A stretch of DNA of 5,205 bases, from the NCBI GenBank assembly GCA_030587505.1, contig JAUQYY010000012.1, forward strand, positions 1 through 5,205, read 5' to 3'. The position numbers and the translations under genes were made by a program. Shown one piece after another: positions 5,186-5,205 of this stretch. The notes beneath the pieces are model-generated. The model ran no database searches, was not told where the DNA came from, and was given only the letters and a program-made list of their open reading frames with translations. This DNA is from Candidatus Sigynarchaeota archaeon (GTDB lineage: Archaea > Asgardarchaeota > Jordarchaeia > Jordarchaeales > Jordarchaeaceae). Every line of letters begins with the position of its first letter. The first letter of the stretch is position 1.

Positions 5186-5205
5186 AATATTAACATTCTA
5201 CATAA

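Noticed and set aside
4768..5205. NikR-style dyad operator near nikR
   Set aside because: I found no GTATGA...TCATAC-like inverted repeat in the nikR-dphB gap, and the nikR promoter lies mostly beyond the window edge.
1..5205. CRISPR array, insertion sequence, or prophage segment
   Set aside because: No repeated spacer-like units, terminal inverted repeats, transposase or phage genes are present, and all genes look like resident archaeal functions.

Overview
The window is archaeal. It carries a phosphoseryl-tRNA synthetase (SepRS), an archaeal CTP-dependent riboflavin kinase fused to a winged helix-turn-helix (wHTH), an archaeal-type FAD synthetase (RibL), a METTL16/RlmF-like methyltransferase, diphthine synthase (DphB) and a NikR regulator. 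SepRS is known from methanogens, Archaeoglobus and some other anaerobic archaea, where Cys-tRNA is made through O-phosphoserine. With NikR, which implies nickel management, this suggests an anaerobe with nickel enzymes, perhaps a methanogen or a relative. The sequence alone does not fix the lineage.

Layout on the + strand: the tail of an unidentified gene (2-109) overlaps the start of sepS (99-1649). A 129-base intergenic region with two dyad elements follows, then ribK/rbkR (1779-2471), ribL (2567-3049) and the methyltransferase (3119-3895). On the - strand, nikR (5175-4768) is followed by dphB (4699-3905). dphB converges on the methyltransferase with 9 bases between the stops. No gene-free stretch exceeds about 130 bases.

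The clearest functional unit is ribK-ribL: riboflavin to FMN (CTP-dependent), then FMN to FAD. The kinase has the bifunctional RbkR architecture (wHTH plus kinase), so it may regulate its own gene and others in flavin metabolism. The two related dyads just upstream are good candidates for its operators, or alternatively for an attenuator. The other genes are translation-related (sepS, dphB, probably the methyltransferase) or regulatory (nikR).

The gene set is mostly familiar, and I see no wholly new system. The notable points are these. The sepS reading frame continues 35 codons upstream of its first normal start codon, to an ACG that aligns with the family Met behind a good Shine-Dalgarno (SD) sequence. 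RibL has no cysteine, although two are reported essential in the characterised enzyme. The methyltransferase has APPY in place of the usual NPPY/F. Three consecutive + strand genes appear to start at TTG behind G-runs. There is also a possible attenuator or operator pair before ribK, and an 11-base direct repeat with a 21-base period before dphB.
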